Shown in pieces: positions 35,101-44,451 of a DNA stretch of 64,000 nt. The stretch's first letter is position 1; each line of letters opens with the position of its first letter. The DNA is taken from NCBI GenBank assembly GCA_965229645.1, contig OZ245893.1, positions 62,001 to 126,000 of the forward strand. Direction: 5' to 3'. The position numbers and the translations under genes are program-made. The DNA is from CAXQZM01 sp965229645. Its GTDB lineage: Bacteria > Pseudomonadota > Alphaproteobacteria > UBA7985. The notes under the pieces are model-generated. The model was not told the origin of the DNA. It made no database searches and saw nothing but the letters and a program-made list of their open reading frames with translations.

Positions 35101-36261
35101 ATGGCCCCCCCAAGCAATCAACGACCCTCGCTGGCCACGCGCATCGCGCAGGCGCTGCACTACCTCGATCCCGATACGGGGGCGCTGGTGCCGCCCGTGC
35201 AACCGGTTGCGACCTACGCCCGCGACGGCGCGTACCAGGTTCGCAAGCCCTATTGGTATCGGCGCGATGGCAACCAAACCACGACCCTTGCGGAAGGGAT
35301 CATTGCCGAACTTGAGGATGCCAAGGAGTCGCTCCTGTTCTCTTCGGGCATGTCGGCTTGCACCGCTTTGATCGACCACCTGCCCGCCGATGCGCATGTG
35401 GTGGTGCCAAAGGTCATGTATCATGGGGTCCTCGGGCAGGTGCAGATCTATGAAGCGAAACGGCGCATCAAGGTCAGCTACTACACTGCGGGCCATATGG
35501 ACGCGCTCGCCCAAGCGGTTCGACCTGGCGAGACGCGCTTGGTTTGGGTGGAAACGCCGAACAATCCGAATTGGGAAGTGACCGACATCAGGGCAGCGGC
35601 GGAGATCGCGCACGGGGCTGGGGCCAAGCTGCTGGTCGATGCCACGGCCACGCCGCCGTGCATGACCCGCGCGCTCGACCTGGGCGCGGATTACGCCTTC
35701 CACTCCGCCACTAAGTACCTCAATGGGCATTCCGACCTGACTGCGGGCGCGCTGTCGGCGCGCGAGGTCGATCAGGACTGGCAGGAGATTTGCCTGGCCC
35801 GTAAATTGGCGGGAACGGTGCTGCAGTCGCACGATGCCTGGCTGCTGATCCGCGGCATGCGCACCCTGTTTTTGCGGGTCGAAAAATGCTGTCAAAACGC
35901 CCTGGCTCTTGCCCAGCACTTTGACGGGCATCCCCATATCGAGGCGGTGCTCTATCCAGGATTGCCCTCCCATCCTGGCCATGACGTCGCCAAGCGCCAA
36001 ACCAGCGGGCAGTTCGGCGGCATGATGTCGATCATCGTCAAAGGTACGGAGGCCCAGGCCATCGACGTGGCGCGGTTCTGCGATCTATTCTACCCTGCCA
36101 CCTCGCTCGGCGGCGTGGAAAGCTTGATCGAGCATCGTAAAACCGTGTCGGGCGAGGGCTTTCCCGTCCACGAACGTCTGCTCCGCCTGTCGATTGGCAT
36201 CGAAGATGCCGAAGACTTGATTTACGATTTGGAGCAAGCCTTGGCGAGGGCCTTTGGGTGA
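35101..36261 (+). CDS. Cys/Met-metabolism PLP lyase (cystathionine beta-lyase-like)
   Basis: A 386-residue PLP enzyme of the trans-sulfuration family. YRRDGNQTT takes the place of the usual Tyr-Arg PLP-phosphate motif, SSGMSACTA binds the cofactor, and the catalytic Lys lies in HSATKYLNGHSD. The C-terminal SLGGVESLIEHR motif is standard. Members split cystathionine, make homocysteine or degrade methionine; the sequence alone does not decide. TLAEGIIAELE and VETPNNPNWEVTD fit the cystathionine beta-lyase side. It is a single gene with a divergent neighbour, followed by ugd. Confidence 0.83.
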   Translation: MAPPSNQRPSLATRIAQALHYLDPDTGALVPPVQPVATYARDGAYQVRKPYWYRRDGNQTTTLAEGIIAELEDAKESLLFSSGMSACTALIDHLPADAHVVVPKVMYHGVLGQVQIYEAKRRIKVSYYTAGHMDALAQAVRPGETRLVWVETPNNPNWEVTDIRAAAEIAHGAGAKLLVDATATPPCMTRALDLGADYAFHSATKYLNGHSDLTAGALSAREVDQDWQEICLARKLAGTVLQSHDAWLLIRGMRTLFLRVEKCCQNALALAQHFDGHPHIEAVLYPGLPSHPGHDVAKRQTSGQFGGMMSIIVKGTEAQAIDVARFCDLFYPATSLGGVESLIEHRKTVSGEGFPVHERLLRLSIGIEDAEDLIYDLEQALARAFG

Positions 36262-36361
36262 CCGCGATTGGGCGTGGCCCAAATCTCCCGCAGCTTGGCG
36301 CAAGACCTGCGGCGTAGGAGCCCAGCGCGAAAGTCACAGTTGGCTAAATGAGAGGTCAATC

Positions 36362-37663
36362 ATGAAAATTGTGTTTATTGGCGCGGGCTATATCGGCCTT
36401 GTTTCGGGCGCGTGCTTAGCCGAACTTGGATGGGATGTTACCTGCGTTGACAAGGACCCAGAAAAGATTGGCTTGCTCAAGTCGCACCAAGGTATTCCGA
36501 TCTACGAGCCTGGCTTAGAAGAAATGGTTGTTCGCAACGTTGAGGCAGGAAGACTGAGGTTTTCCGAGACTTTGGCGGGTTTTGTAGACGGCGCGGACAT
36601 CGTATTCATCGCGGTCGGAACCCCCACGGCCTTGGGGTCTGGGCGGGCGGACTTGTCCTATGTGTACGAAGCGGTCGACGAACTGGCCGACCATTTAACC
36701 AGCCATAAGTTGATTGTCATCAAATCAACTGTTCCCGTTGGCACGGGTGAATTGATTGTCGACAAGATTCGCAAGAAAAATCCAGACGCGCAGTTCGATA
36801 TTTGCAGCAACCCAGAATTTCTGCGCGAAGGCGTCGCCGTCAGCGATTTTATGGCGCCCGACCGGATCGTGGTGGGCGTCAACAACAAAGCATCGGCGGC
36901 CACGATGAAAGCGCTATACGCGCCGCTGATCGAGCAGGGAGTTCCGTTTTTGGTGACGGACCTGCGATCATCCGAGCTGACAAAATACGTTGCAAATTGC
37001 TTTTTGGCAATGAAAGTCACCTTCATCAATGAGGTGGCGGATCTATGCGAGGCCGCATCCGCGGATATCGATTTTATCGCCAAGGGCATAGGTCTTGATC
37101 AGAGGATCGGCGACAAGTTTTTGGCACCAGGGCCTGGTTATGGCGGCTCATGTTTTCCCAAGGATACTCTCGCCTTCGTCCAAAAAGCCCATGAACTCGG
37201 CGCGCGTCAGCGCCTGATCGAAGAGGTCGTGGACCTGAACAATGTCCGGAAATATCGCATGGTCCGCAAGATTGAAAACGCCTGCGGGGGCAGTGTTGCT
37301 GGCAAGCGAATTGGATTTTTGGGGCTAACGTTCAAGGCAAATACAAGCGACATGCGGGAAAGCCCGAGCTTGGAAATCATCCCCCGATTGCTCGAGCTCG
37401 GCGCCCATATCATCGGCTTCGATCCCAAAGGGATGCCAGCCGCGCGCGACCTCTTGCCCATAGGGTTTGCAAAAGAAGAAGAAGAATGCGCGGTGGGGGC
37501 AGACTGCCTGGTGCTGCTCACCGAGTGGCCGCAGTTTCGGGACTGCGACTACGCCAAATTCAAAGACCTCATGGCGGCCCCAAATTTTGTCGACTTACGA
37601 AACATGCTGGATCCCAGCAGCATGCGGCAGCTCGGCTATAAGTATCAAGCGATTGGGAAGTAA
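36362..37663 (+). CDS. ugd: UDP-glucose 6-dehydrogenase
   Basis: A 433-residue NAD-dependent enzyme that oxidises UDP-glucose to UDP-glucuronate, a precursor for exopolysaccharide or LPS. The start at 36362 follows GAGAGGTCAATC and leads straight into the Rossmann motif MKIVFIGAGYIGLVSGACLAELG. KSTVPVGTG, NPEFLREGVAV, the catalytic Cys in GPGYGGSCFPKDT and GLTFKANTSDMRESPS are all present. Length is typical. GDP-mannose dehydrogenase is a relative, but the motifs favour the UDP-glucose enzyme. No polysaccharide gene cluster is adjacent. Confidence 0.93.
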   Translation: MKIVFIGAGYIGLVSGACLAELGWDVTCVDKDPEKIGLLKSHQGIPIYEPGLEEMVVRNVEAGRLRFSETLAGFVDGADIVFIAVGTPTALGSGRADLSYVYEAVDELADHLTSHKLIVIKSTVPVGTGELIVDKIRKKNPDAQFDICSNPEFLREGVAVSDFMAPDRIVVGVNNKASAATMKALYAPLIEQGVPFLVTDLRSSELTKYVANCFLAMKVTFINEVADLCEAASADIDFIAKGIGLDQRIGDKFLAPGPGYGGSCFPKDTLAFVQKAHELGARQRLIEEVVDLNNVRKYRMVRKIENACGGSVAGKRIGFLGLTFKANTSDMRESPSLEIIPRLLELGAHIIGFDPKGMPAARDLLPIGFAKEEEECAVGADCLVLLTEWPQFRDCDYAKFKDLMAAPNFVDLRNMLDPSSMRQLGYKYQAIGK

Positions 37664-38150
37664 CACCAATGGAAAGGTCAAACGACCCTCATATGCGCTG
37701 GCATTCCTCGCTCCTTCACATGGAGGGATGCCCGTTGGGCGGCGTTTGGCACGGCACAAAGTTCGGGCCGTCTGGACTTCCTGCCACCGATCAGTGCTGG
37801 ATCCTGCGACTTCGCTTCGCTGCGCGCTGGATGACATTGGTAGGGGATTTGCTGGCTTTAAGGCCTCAGTTCAGCTCTTTTCCTGGGCGTGGCAAGGCAC
37901 GCCAAGCAACCCATTCGCGCCTGAGCATCGCATAAGAAAAACTTCATCTTTGTGAACTAGACGGATTGAATCTGCCCTCAAAGTGTGGCAATAACTCCTG
38001 TGGTCGACGTTAAAATGAGGATCTACTGGACAAAAAAGATGTGGGGTAAATGGCAGGTCATACTGGGAAGAGAATTCCCGCGTACAGATCATGATCGTTC
38101 TCTGAAGCCCTTCCACGCCGTGACCATGGAGCGCCCCTGGGCGCGGGATC
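37664..38150. other. Intergenic region with a degenerate repeat
   Basis: About 490 bases with no convincing gene. Near 37785-37832 lies AGTGCTGGATCCTGCGACTTCGCTTCGCTGC-like sequence that, read on the other strand, matches the core of the decayed repeats at 3395-3420. Short open frames on both strands lack ribosome sites. The last ~200 bases may carry the promoter of the pentapeptide gene. Confidence 0.5.
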
Positions 38151-39116
38151 ATGTGGGTGGTGGGTAAGGAGGTGTCTAAATCTCGCTGGAAGCGCGTTTG
38201 GGATCACCTCACTTCTTGGCGAGGGTTTGAGGTTTGTGCCGCGACTCTTACAGTTGGTTTGGCAATATGGGCTGTTCATCTGTCCTGGCAGGCGAATCGG
38301 GAGGCACGCATTGTATCGGCTTGGGATATACTGGTGCAGCCTGCACCAGGAAATTCAGGGAAGACGGAAGCGATTGAGACATTGCTTAAGAGTCGGCAAG
38401 TCCTGCGCGGCATTGATCTTTCTTGCGAAATGCATGCAGTGCGAGGCTCTTTTCCCACAAGGCCTGAGCCTGCAGTTGACGATCCAAACGCTGCGGTTAG
38501 CAACGAATTCACATGCCCAGAAGGCAAAGCCGTTTGGTTGCAGGGCCTAGAGGTGCCGGATGCGGATTTGCGTGATGCCGATTTCAGCGACGCGGATTTG
38601 CGTGATGCCGATTTCAGCGACGCGGATTTGTGGGAGGCCGATCTCACTGGCGCGGATTTGCAAAATGGGGATTTTGGTAAAGCCAGTTTGTTGAGCGCCG
38701 ATCTCAGCGGCGCGAATTTGACAATCGCTAATTTAAGCGACGCAGTTTTGTCAATTGCCAACCTCAGCGGCGCGAATTTAACGGCTGCTAATTTAAGCGA
38801 TGCGCGCGTGATAGCTGCTGATCTTACCGACGCGGATTTGAGAGATGCGGATTTCGGCGGTACATTATTGTCTTATACCAATCTCAGCGAGGCACGTTTT
38901 TGCTCTTTGTCTTTTGGCTCAGATCAATGCGCCCGCAACCTAACCCAAGACCAAATCGATTTGGCCTGGGCTTGGTCCGACCTAGAGCCAATTTTTGAGT
39001 CTGGTGACAAAAAACTGGACCTGCGACCTCCACGCTTGTGCGACCCTAGTTTGCGACCCGACTATGAGGCTAACAACAAACGGGGTGTCCCCCCTGGGTG
39101 TTCACCAGTCTTTTGA
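38151..39116 (+). CDS. Membrane-anchored pentapeptide-repeat protein
   Basis: A 321-residue protein with one membrane helix near residues 28-46, a linker, and a pentapeptide-repeat region at about residues 136-250 (repeating A(D/N)L.., for example DADLRDADFSDADL). Such repeats fold into a square beta-helix; functions range from gyrase protection to scaffolding, and none is indicated here. A 30-bp unit is duplicated exactly near 38568-38627. The tail has four Cys residues. The ATG at 38151 lacks a good ribosome site; GTG at 38172 has AAGGAG but too close. The start is therefore uncertain. Confidence 0.75.
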   Translation: MWVVGKEVSKSRWKRVWDHLTSWRGFEVCAATLTVGLAIWAVHLSWQANREARIVSAWDILVQPAPGNSGKTEAIETLLKSRQVLRGIDLSCEMHAVRGSFPTRPEPAVDDPNAAVSNEFTCPEGKAVWLQGLEVPDADLRDADFSDADLRDADFSDADLWEADLTGADLQNGDFGKASLLSADLSGANLTIANLSDAVLSIANLSGANLTAANLSDARVIAADLTDADLRDADFGGTLLSYTNLSEARFCSLSFGSDQCARNLTQDQIDLAWAWSDLEPIFESGDKKLDLRPPRLCDPSLRPDYEANNKRGVPPGCSPVF

Positions 39117-39149
39117 CCTCGCCAGGGGTCTTAGCGATCCGTTCAGGGC

Positions 39150-39612
39150 GGCATGGGCTTTTTCTCAACAATGGGTCCCCAACGCCCGCCGTTGCGTCCC
39201 AGTTCAACATGTTTTCGGCCATGGCTTAACCTGCAAGCGCATAAGTTTGGTCGAGCGGGAGGCCCAGTTGTTCGCAGAAGGCCTTTTTGGCGAGCCGAAA
39301 GGCCGACGGCGAATTTGTTGGCGATTTTCGTGGCGAGCAGTTCTGTTGTTGCACCGAAAGTATCAAACCTGGTCGACGAGGCCGATTTCTGCCGCGCCCG
39401 ATGAACTCGCCCGTGAACGGAATCTCTGCACGTGTTTTACGGGCAAGGGCGCGAGAAGAGGGCATCATGGGGGTCGAGTAAATCAGGCCCATGTTAATGC
39501 GCGAGGTAGCGAAGCGGGCGTTTGTAGCGGCGCTGGCAAAAACGCACGCCGTGACGCGTTGGCAACCCCAACGATAGCAAGGCTGCCCGCCCTGGTCTTT
39601 AGCACGGGATCG
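39150..39612 (-). pseudogene. Decayed enoyl-CoA hydratase (ECHDC3-like) remnant
   Basis: Read on the minus strand, this holds clear pieces of an enoyl-CoA hydratase/isomerase: NARFATSRINMGLIYSTP, then LARKTRAEIPFTGEFIG, then after a frame disturbance SPSAFRLAKKAFCEQLGL and PLDQTYALAG. An in-frame TAA (near 39224) stands where the family has Lys, followed by AMAENMLNWDATAGVGD in the same frame. The N-terminal half, including the oxyanion-hole region, is missing at the end next to the CoA-binding protein gene, and a further frameshift is needed near 39560-39580. It is a broken gene, not functional as an enzyme. Confidence 0.8.
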
Positions 39613-39613
39613 C

Positions 39614-40012
39614 TCACGCGCTGGCTTCCAGTTCAATTTTGGGGCAACGATCCATGACCACGGTAAGACCGTGTTGATTGGCGTAGGCTGCGGCGGCGGT
39701 ATTCTTGACGCCCAGTTGCGCCCAGAGGACCCGCGCGCCGATCTGCACGGCCTCCTCGGCGATGCGCATCAGCGCGTCGGATCGGCGAAATACATCGACC
39801 ATATGGACTTTGGTGGGCAGGTCCGTCAGGCTACGCGCCACGGGTTGCCCCAAGATCGCATGCAAATCTGGATTGGGGTTGACTGGGATCACGCTGTACC
39901 CCCGCGACAGGAGGTATGCCATGACTTGGTAGGACGGGCGATCGGGGCGGGGGCTGGCCCCGACCAGGGCGATGGTTTGAACGCCCTTTAGGAGGTTGGC
40001 GAGCGGGGACAT
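39614..40012 (-). CDS. CoA-binding domain protein
   Basis: A 132-residue single-domain Rossmann-fold protein of the CoA_binding_2 (YccU-like) family: TIALVGASPRPDRPSYQVMAYLLSRGYSVIPVNPN at the N-terminus and GARVLWAQLGVKN in the second half. These small proteins resemble the CoA-binding domain of succinyl-CoA synthetase; their cellular role is not well defined. It ends directly beside the enoyl-CoA hydratase remnant, which has lost its start, so a deletion probably joined the two. Confidence 0.87.
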   Translation of the reverse strand: MSPLANLLKGVQTIALVGASPRPDRPSYQVMAYLLSRGYSVIPVNPNPDLHAILGQPVARSLTDLPTKVHMVDVFRRSDALMRIAEEAVQIGARVLWAQLGVKNTAAAAYANQHGLTVVMDRCPKIELEASA

Positions 40013-40083
40013 GGTGAGGTTCGCGGGGTCAATTGCGGGGCGCGAAGGGCTGCTGGGAAGGCCGCGCCCACCCCTGCACGGGC

Positions 40084-41760
40084 CTAGAACAGGCCCTCAA
40101 TCTGGCCGTCTTGGTTGATGTAAATGCTCTCGGCCGCGGGGGTACGGGGCAGGCCTGGCATGGTCATGATCTCCCCCGTTATGACCACGATGAAGCCTGC
40201 ACCCGCCGACAGGCGCACTTCCCGAACGGGAACGCTATGGCCCTCGGGTGCGCCGCGCAAGTTGGGGTCGGTGGAGAAGGAATACTGGGTTTTGGCCATG
40301 CAGACGGGCAAGTGACCGTAGCCTTGTTCTTCCCATTCTTTCAGCTGTTTGCGGATTTTGCTGTCCGCGATGACTTCATCGGCGCGGTAGATTTCCTTGG
40401 CGATGGTTTCGATCTTGGTGAACAAACTGATTTCATCGTTGTAGAGCGTTTGGAAGCCGCCCGCATCGGCGTCGGCGATTTCAGCGACGCGCGCAGCCAG
40501 CTCCGCTGTTCCTTTGGACCCGTGCGCCCAATGCTGGCACAAGACGGCCTCGGACCCCAGATTTGCCACATAGTCCTTGACCGCTTGCACCTCGGCGTCG
40601 GTGTCGGTCACGAAGTGGTTGATGGCAACGAGGGCGGGGACGCCGAACTTTTTCACGTTTTCTATGTGGCGGCCCAAGTTGGCGCAGCCTTGCGTGACCG
40701 CCGCGACGTTTTCGGTGCCCAGGTCGTCCTTCTTGACGCCGCCGTTCATTTTCATGGCGCGCACCGTGGCAACGATCACCACCGCCGCGGGCGCGATGCC
40801 CGCCTTGCGGCACTTGATGTTCATGAATTTTTCCGCGCCCAAGTCGGCGCCGAATCCCGCCTCTGTCACCACGTAGTCGGCGAGTTTCAGGGCGGTTTTG
40901 GTGGCGACGACGGAATTGCAGCCGTGGGCGATGTTGGCGAAGGGGCCGCCGTGGACGAAGGCGGGATTGTTTTCCAAGGTTTGCACCAGATTGGGCTGCA
41001 TGGCCTGTTGCAGCAGCACCGTCATGGCCCCATCGGCACGAATATCGCGGCAATAGACGGGGCTACGGTCGCGGCGGTAGGCGACGATAATGTCGCCCAA
41101 GCGCTTCTGCAAATCGTCCAAATCCGTCGCCAGGCAAAGAATCGCCATGACTTCTGACGCGACAGTAATGTCAAAGCCCGCTTCGCGCGGAAACCCGTTG
41201 GACACCCCGCCGAGCGAGCAGGTAATCTGCCGTAGGGCGCGATCATTCATGTCCATGACCCGCCGCCAGGCAACGCGGCGCGTATCGATATTCTCCCGAT
41301 TGCCCCAGTAAATATGGTTGTCGATCATGGCCGAGAGCAAGTTGTGCGCCGAGGTAATGGCGTGAAAGTCGCCCGTAAAGTGCAGGTTCATTTCCTCCAT
41401 GGGAACCACTTGCGCGTACCCGCCGCCTGCGGCCCCGCCCTTCATGCCAAAGCAGGGGCCCAGGGACGCCTCGCGGATGCAGATCATGGCTTTTTTGCCC
41501 AGGGCGTTCAAGCCATCGCCCAGGCCAACGGTAGTGGTTGTCTTGCCTTCGCCAGCAGGGGTCGGGTTAATGGCGGTGACGAGGATCAGCTTGCCGTCGG
41601 GCTTGCTGGCTTGGGCTTGAATAAACTCGGCGGAAAGTTTTGCCTTGTCATGGCCGAAGGGCAGCAAGTCAGCCGCCGGGATCTGCAGTTTTGCGCCGAT
41701 GTCCTGAATGGGCTGCTTCTGCGCGTCGCGCGCGATCTCTATATCGGTTTTGTAGGCCAT
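40084..41760 (-). CDS. fhs: Formate-tetrahydrofolate ligase
   Basis: A 558-residue enzyme that joins formate to tetrahydrofolate with ATP, giving 10-formyl-THF. The start is set at 41760 (MAYKTDIEIARDAQ...), the usual family N-terminus and length (about 557); the frame extends 41 codons upstream without protein character. TPAGEGKTTTTVGLGDGL is the nucleotide motif, and EASLGPCFGMKGGAAGGGYAQV is diagnostic. It works in one-carbon metabolism with glyA elsewhere in the window. It is monocistronic here, opposite to the tRNA-Pro gene. Confidence 0.95.
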   Translation of the reverse strand: MAYKTDIEIARDAQKQPIQDIGAKLQIPAADLLPFGHDKAKLSAEFIQAQASKPDGKLILVTAINPTPAGEGKTTTTVGLGDGLNALGKKAMICIREASLGPCFGMKGGAAGGGYAQVVPMEEMNLHFTGDFHAITSAHNLLSAMIDNHIYWGNRENIDTRRVAWRRVMDMNDRALRQITCSLGGVSNGFPREAGFDITVASEVMAILCLATDLDDLQKRLGDIIVAYRRDRSPVYCRDIRADGAMTVLLQQAMQPNLVQTLENNPAFVHGGPFANIAHGCNSVVATKTALKLADYVVTEAGFGADLGAEKFMNIKCRKAGIAPAAVVIVATVRAMKMNGGVKKDDLGTENVAAVTQGCANLGRHIENVKKFGVPALVAINHFVTDTDAEVQAVKDYVANLGSEAVLCQHWAHGSKGTAELAARVAEIADADAGGFQTLYNDEISLFTKIETIAKEIYRADEVIADSKIRKQLKEWEEQGYGHLPVCMAKTQYSFSTDPNLRGAPEGHSVPVREVRLSAGAGFIVVITGEIMTMPGLPRTPAAESIYINQDGQIEGLF

Positions 41761-41957
41761 GGGGAGGTCCCTTAATGAATGGAGTCGCCGCCCTTTAGAA
41801 GGTGAGGCCCATGGAAGGGGAGGGTTAGCGACAAGCCGCGTCTTACTCGCGTCGTTTTTCGCGCGCCTCAGTGGTCTGACCAACGAGGAGCGAATGTCCT
41901 TAACCTTCTTATTGCCGCTTGTGAAAGTTGGGCAGGGACTTTAGGGCAAGTCCGTCG

Positions 41958-42034
<77 letters not shown>

Positions 42035-42100
42035 TTGTCCTGTGGGCCTGTTGCGTTGATCGGGTTTGGTGTCGGCTCTTGTCGGCCTGGGCAAGGGGCT

Positions 42101-42568
42101 TTAAAAATCATGAACAAGGCCAAAGCTGAACACGAGCCCTGCGTTGTCGGGGTCGGGCAGCGGCGTCACCTGTAGAAAGGTTCTGCCGATTTCTGCCTGC
42201 ACGGCAGGAATCAGCACGAGCCCGCCGCCGATAGGCTGGAAAATGGGATCCTCAACCTCGTAGGTCGCCAGGGCGGCGACGGCGCGCCAGTCGATGGCCC
42301 CGGTTGCGCCCAAGGGTTTAGAGAGCCCCAGCAGAGCGGACGTCGCGTCAAAGCTATTGTGAAAGGCCCCCACCGAAACATCGTAATTTTGCCAAGCGGC
42401 GTTCCAGGTGAATACGAGCCCAGGGTTGGCCTCCTGATAGTCGAATTCATCGCGCAAGGGCATGGCATGGTAGGAACTGAGCAGGACATGGACCCGATCC
42501 TGCGCCCAAGTTATTTGGACGGGGCTTAAGAGAGCCACGACCAGAAGCATGCGGAAAACATAATCCAT
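42101..42568 (-). CDS. Small exported, possibly outer-membrane protein
   Basis: A 155-residue protein with a signal peptide (MDYVFRMLLVVALLSPVQITWAQ). The start at 42568 is chosen for this signal; the frame is open 59 codons further upstream. The mature part is rich in alternating aromatic and small residues and ends SFGLVHDF, the C-terminal Phe pattern of outer-membrane barrels. At about 130 mature residues a small eight-strand barrel would fit. I do not recognise the family; lipid A-modifying barrels such as PagL/PagP are possible, but no catalytic motif can be identified. Confidence 0.65.
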   Translation of the reverse strand: MDYVFRMLLVVALLSPVQITWAQDRVHVLLSSYHAMPLRDEFDYQEANPGLVFTWNAAWQNYDVSVGAFHNSFDATSALLGLSKPLGATGAIDWRAVAALATYEVEDPIFQPIGGGLVLIPAVQAEIGRTFLQVTPLPDPDNAGLVFSFGLVHDF

Positions 42569-42766
42569 AGGCCATGTTAAGGGGAAAACCGCTGAACGAG
42601 CAAGGCTCAAGCAGGCAGCTTTGTTCACGCCGCCTAGTATCAACGGACCATTCTCAAGGGTTTTTGATCTCGCAGCACCTTGCAGTTTTCGGGTTCTCGG
42701 GGGATAAGGCGAGGGAGGGACCCAAGCAGAAGCGTCCCAACGCACTTAGATCTAGGGAGAATTCAG

Positions 42767-43771
42767 ATGCGAACCTATCTCACCGTCGGTATTTTGACCG
42801 GCACCTTGGCCGTCAACCTTGCCGCTATGGCGCACGCAGAATCTTGGGATGTCTCGCTGTGGGGCAAGCGTCGTGCTTTTACCGAACACGTCGAACGCTT
42901 GGCCGAGCTTGTCGCCGAAAAGACCGACGGCGAATTTACACTCAACCTTTCTTATGGGGGGCTCTCGGCCAACCGCGAAAACCTCGACGGGATTTCCATT
43001 GGCGCCTTCGAAATGGCGCAGTTCTGTGCGGGCTATCATCGTGACAAGAACCCTACGATCACAGTGTTGGAACTGCCGTTTTTGGGGGTTGATTCCTTAG
43101 AGGCGGAAATCGCTGTATCGCAGGCCGTCTACGCCCATCCAGCAACGCAAGCCGACCTCGGACGCTGGGACGCCACCTTGCTCATGCCTTCGCCGCTGCC
43201 GCAATACAATATAGCGGGTTCAGGACCCGCCCCCTATGGGTTGGCGGACCTAAGGGGCCTGAGCATTCGCGCCGTGGGGGGAGTCGGTGCAGCGCTAGCC
43301 GAGGTAGGGATCACGCCCGTGTCTTTGGGGGCGGGGGAGGTTTATGGGGCCATGGAAAGCGGCGCCGTCCAGGGGGCGGCCTTTGCTCCCCATGCCCATC
43401 TGTCCTTCTCCGTCGTCGATGAGGCGCAGTGGTGGACCAGCAACTTGAACCCCGGAACGGTCAATTGCCCTGTGGTCGTCAATTCCGATGCTTTGGCCGA
43501 CCTGTCGGACGCGCATCGCGAGGCGTTGCTGTCGTCGGTTGACGAAGCCCTGGCCTGGTACGTGGACCAGTACCAAGTTTCTGTCGATGCCTTCGATGCC
43601 AAGGTCGCAGAAAATGGCATTGAGGTCCTAACCTTCTCCGACGCTGATGTCGCGGCGTTGCAAGCCACGGCGGCGCCTGTGCTAGCGGCCTGGCTTGCCG
43701 ATATGGAGGAGCGCGATCTACCAGGCCAAGAACTCTACGATTTGGTGCAGTCAACTTTGGCGGCGCGGTAG
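42767..43771 (+). CDS. TRAP transporter substrate-binding protein (DctP-like)
   Basis: A 334-residue periplasmic protein with a signal peptide ending MAHAES, which fixes the start at 42767 after AGGGAGAATTCAG. The body follows the DctP fold: SANRENLDGISIGAFEMAQ in the N-lobe, LADLRGLSIRAVGGVGAALAEVG with the conserved Arg that binds the substrate carboxylate, and GAGEVYGAMESGAVQGAAFAP. TRAP systems take up organic acids, keto acids, ectoine or taurine; the ligand cannot be named. The small and large membrane subunits follow. Confidence 0.88.
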   Translation: MRTYLTVGILTGTLAVNLAAMAHAESWDVSLWGKRRAFTEHVERLAELVAEKTDGEFTLNLSYGGLSANRENLDGISIGAFEMAQFCAGYHRDKNPTITVLELPFLGVDSLEAEIAVSQAVYAHPATQADLGRWDATLLMPSPLPQYNIAGSGPAPYGLADLRGLSIRAVGGVGAALAEVGITPVSLGAGEVYGAMESGAVQGAAFAPHAHLSFSVVDEAQWWTSNLNPGTVNCPVVVNSDALADLSDAHREALLSSVDEALAWYVDQYQVSVDAFDAKVAENGIEVLTFSDADVAALQATAAPVLAAWLADMEERDLPGQELYDLVQSTLAAR

Positions 43772-43785
43772 AGATCAATAACTTA

Positions 43786-43809
43786 GGGGGGAGGGCACGC
43801 CGTCCCCCC
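43786..43809 (+). terminator. Hairpin after the TRAP SBP gene
   Basis: GGGGGGA (43786-43792) pairs with TCCCCCC (43803-43809), 14 bases after the SBP stop and just before the small-permease gene. There is no T-run, so it may be a 3' stabiliser or partial terminator rather than a full stop. Confidence 0.5.
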
Positions 43810-43826
43810 GAACCGCATCCCAATCT

Positions 43827-44441
43827 ATGTCCGATTCTGAGCTACTGGTTGATGGGTCGCGGTTTTCGCGCCTTGAGCGCGGGTTGGCGCATTTTGAGGC
43901 GAGTTTGACCTTGATTGCTGGGTTGCTCGTGTTGGCGACCCTGGTGTTTTCCTTCATCAACATCGTCGGGCGCGGGGTCTTTAACAGTCCGTTCAACGCC
44001 TACTTTGACTTGGTTGGGCAGTCCGTGCCGCTGATCGCGTTTCTGGGGCTCGCCTATTGCCAGCGCTCGGGTGGGCATATTCGCATGGACTTGGTCTTGG
44101 GGCGCATGCGCGGACGCCCGCTGTGGGTGCTGGAGTGGCTGGGCACCGTCTTGACCCTCGTCGTCATTATGCTGATCGGCTGGGGGGCGTTTCTGTCGGC
44201 GGAACGGGCCTTTGAAAAGGGCGATTCAACCGAGGACATTCGCCTCATTCTCTGGCCCTTGAAGGCCTTGATCGTTGCCTTGCTCGGCCTCATGGCCGCG
44301 CGCCTGGCGCTGCAAACCTGGGGCTATGCGCGGTTGATCGTCTGGGGCGGGGTTCCCATCGGGGTGCCGCAGATTGCAACCGTCGAACAACAAGCCCTCA
44401 AAGAAGCCCAATCGGGCCAAGGCCCTGAGGCGGCAGGTTAG
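43827..44441 (+). CDS. TRAP transporter small permease (DctQ-like)
   Basis: A 204-residue inner-membrane protein with four hydrophobic segments, as in DctQ. IVGRGVFNSPFNAYFDLVGQSVPLIAFLGLAYCQRSGGHIRMDLV covers the second helix and the conserved G.H...D motif of the family. It pairs with the large permease that follows 10 bases after its stop. The C-terminal ~35 residues are a polar tail. Confidence 0.88.
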   Translation: MSDSELLVDGSRFSRLERGLAHFEASLTLIAGLLVLATLVFSFINIVGRGVFNSPFNAYFDLVGQSVPLIAFLGLAYCQRSGGHIRMDLVLGRMRGRPLWVLEWLGTVLTLVVIMLIGWGAFLSAERAFEKGDSTEDIRLILWPLKALIVALLGLMAARLALQTWGYARLIVWGGVPIGVPQIATVEQQALKEAQSGQGPEAAG

Positions 44442-44451
44442 GGGATCTTTC

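Noticed and set aside
35053..36000. 315-residue minus-strand ORF opposite the PLP lyase gene
   Set aside because: Antisense to a clear PLP enzyme; composition typical of GC-rich shadow frames.
40033..41157. 374-residue plus-strand ORF opposite fhs
   Set aside because: Antisense to the well-supported formate-THF ligase; no family features.
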